Source: Thermoplasmata archaeon
Lineage (GTDB): Archaea > Thermoplasmatota > Thermoplasmata > Thermoplasmatales > Thermoplasmataceae
NCBI GenBank assembly: GCA_021790415.1
Contig: JAJYDZ010000121.1
Location: 1 to 6,094, forward strand
Reading direction: 5' to 3'
Length of the DNA: 6,094 bases
Part shown: one piece after another, positions 5,844-6,094 of the stretch
Position numbering within the stretch: position 1 is the stretch's first letter
How the letters are laid out: every line of letters begins with the position of its first letter
Translations under genes and position numbers: made by a program
The notes under the pieces: model-generated
The model's database searches: none
Told to the model about the DNA's origin: nothing
Seen by the model: only the letters and a program-made list of their open reading frames with translations

Positions 5844-5881
5844 ACGGCTTTCAGAGGCGATAGGTTTATTCATGAAGCCGT
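5844..5881. repeat. Inverted repeat before the transposase
   Basis: ACGGCTT (5844-5850) and AAGCCGT (5875-5881) form a perfect 7-bp inverted repeat with a 24-nt loop just ahead of the transposase start. It could be part of the insertion-sequence left end or a leader hairpin. The right end is outside the window, so terminal repeats cannot be matched. Confidence 0.3.
5865..5870 (+). promoter_or_regulatory. Possible TATA box for the transposase
   Basis: TTTATT within GGTTTATTC is centred about 27 bp upstream of the ATG at 5895. That is the right distance for a leaderless archaeal transcript. The match is short and could be chance. Confidence 0.25.
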
Positions 5882-6094
5882 ATTATACTATGTGATGAGT
5901 GGATCATACATCTCAGGAACAGGCAGAAGACAGCTCTTATTACTTCCGGACATGATTGAAAACTACATTGAAGAGGATAACCCAGACAGATTCATGGACT
6001 CCTTTGTTGACAGTATGGATCTGGGGAAATTTGGATTTAAATTCTCAATACTGAAAGATGGTGCAGGAAGGCCGTCGTATGACCCTAAAGATGT
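5877..6094 (+). mobile_element. Left part of an IS1182-family insertion sequence (boundary approximate)
   Basis: The transposase gene implies an insertion sequence entering from the right edge. Its left end must lie between the gene tail ending at 5821 and the start codon at 5895. No terminal inverted repeat can be confirmed without the other end. The pile-up of truncated genes immediately to its left is the kind of damage expected near a mobile element. Confidence 0.45.
5895..6094 (+). CDS. IS1182-type transposase, N-terminal part (DUF772), cut by the window end
   Basis: An open frame from ATG 5895 runs off the end of the window with 66 complete codons visible. It shows the classic N-terminal transposase domain (DUF772) layout: 'GTGRRQLLLLPDMIENYI' then 'EEDNPDRFMDSFVDSMDL', corresponding to the family's LLP-x-(S/D)L-x-x-xI-x-x-xD-x-xRFvddfvdsLDL pattern, and finally 'GAGRPSYDPKD', the hallmark GRPxYDP motif. 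The DDE catalytic residues would lie downstream, outside the window. An alternative GTG start sits immediately before the ATG (5892). The reading frame looks intact so far, so the element may be recent, but completeness cannot be judged. Confidence 0.75.
   Translation, partial: MSGSYISGTGRRQLLLLPDMIENYIEEDNPDRFMDSFVDSMDLGKFGFKFSILKDGAGRPSYDPKD

Noticed and set aside
5665..5895. Plus-strand 76-residue reading frame
   Set aside because: It overlaps two other frames with better coding character and runs through the intergenic DNA before the transposase; no recognisable motif.

Overview
The window looks like a piece of an AT-rich archaeal accessory region. The evidence is TATA-like boxes instead of bacterial -35/-10 promoters, at least one start compatible with a leaderless transcript, frequent AGA/AGG arginine and ATA isoleucine codons, and a high density of N-glycosylation sequons in one ORF. 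A euryarchaeon of the Thermoplasmatales type is my best guess. That is an inference from style; there is no rRNA or other marker gene here.

Layout. (1) Positions 97-2211, minus strand: a 704-residue soluble protein with winged-helix-like segments and a C-terminal domain resembling the XPB/Ssl2 N-terminal helicase-associated domain, but with no helicase motor. A TATA-like box and a small palindrome lie upstream of it. (2) Positions 2378-2611, minus strand: a possible 77-residue hypothetical protein. (3) Positions 2754-5235, plus strand: a compact three-gene operon. It encodes a 159-residue peptide precursor whose C-terminal ~50 residues resemble circular bacteriocins of the AS-48 type, an integral-membrane M48 zinc metalloprotease (HEIAH), and a membrane protein fusing an RDD domain to a SpoIIM/DUF95 domain. 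The genes are 15 nt apart and then overlapping, so they are probably co-transcribed. (4) Positions ~5232-5821, plus strand: a graveyard of fragments, with the C-terminal end of a Fic-family gene carrying an in-frame stop, a sequon-rich extracellular-type segment, and a short charged gene tail in another frame. (5) Position 5895 to the window edge: the start of an IS1182-type (DUF772) transposase.

Working together. SpoIIM/DUF95 membrane proteins are standard partners of circular bacteriocin precursors in bacteria. The operon therefore reads as a candidate archaeal ribosomally made membrane-active peptide locus. In this reading the first gene is the substrate, the M48 protease is a candidate leader peptidase or processing factor, and the RDD-SpoIIM fusion is a candidate maturation, export or immunity factor. 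No ABC transporter or ATPase is present in the window, so the system is either minimal, completed elsewhere, or something else such as a membrane-stress operon. The neighbouring IS and gene fragments indicate a plastic, transfer-prone locus.
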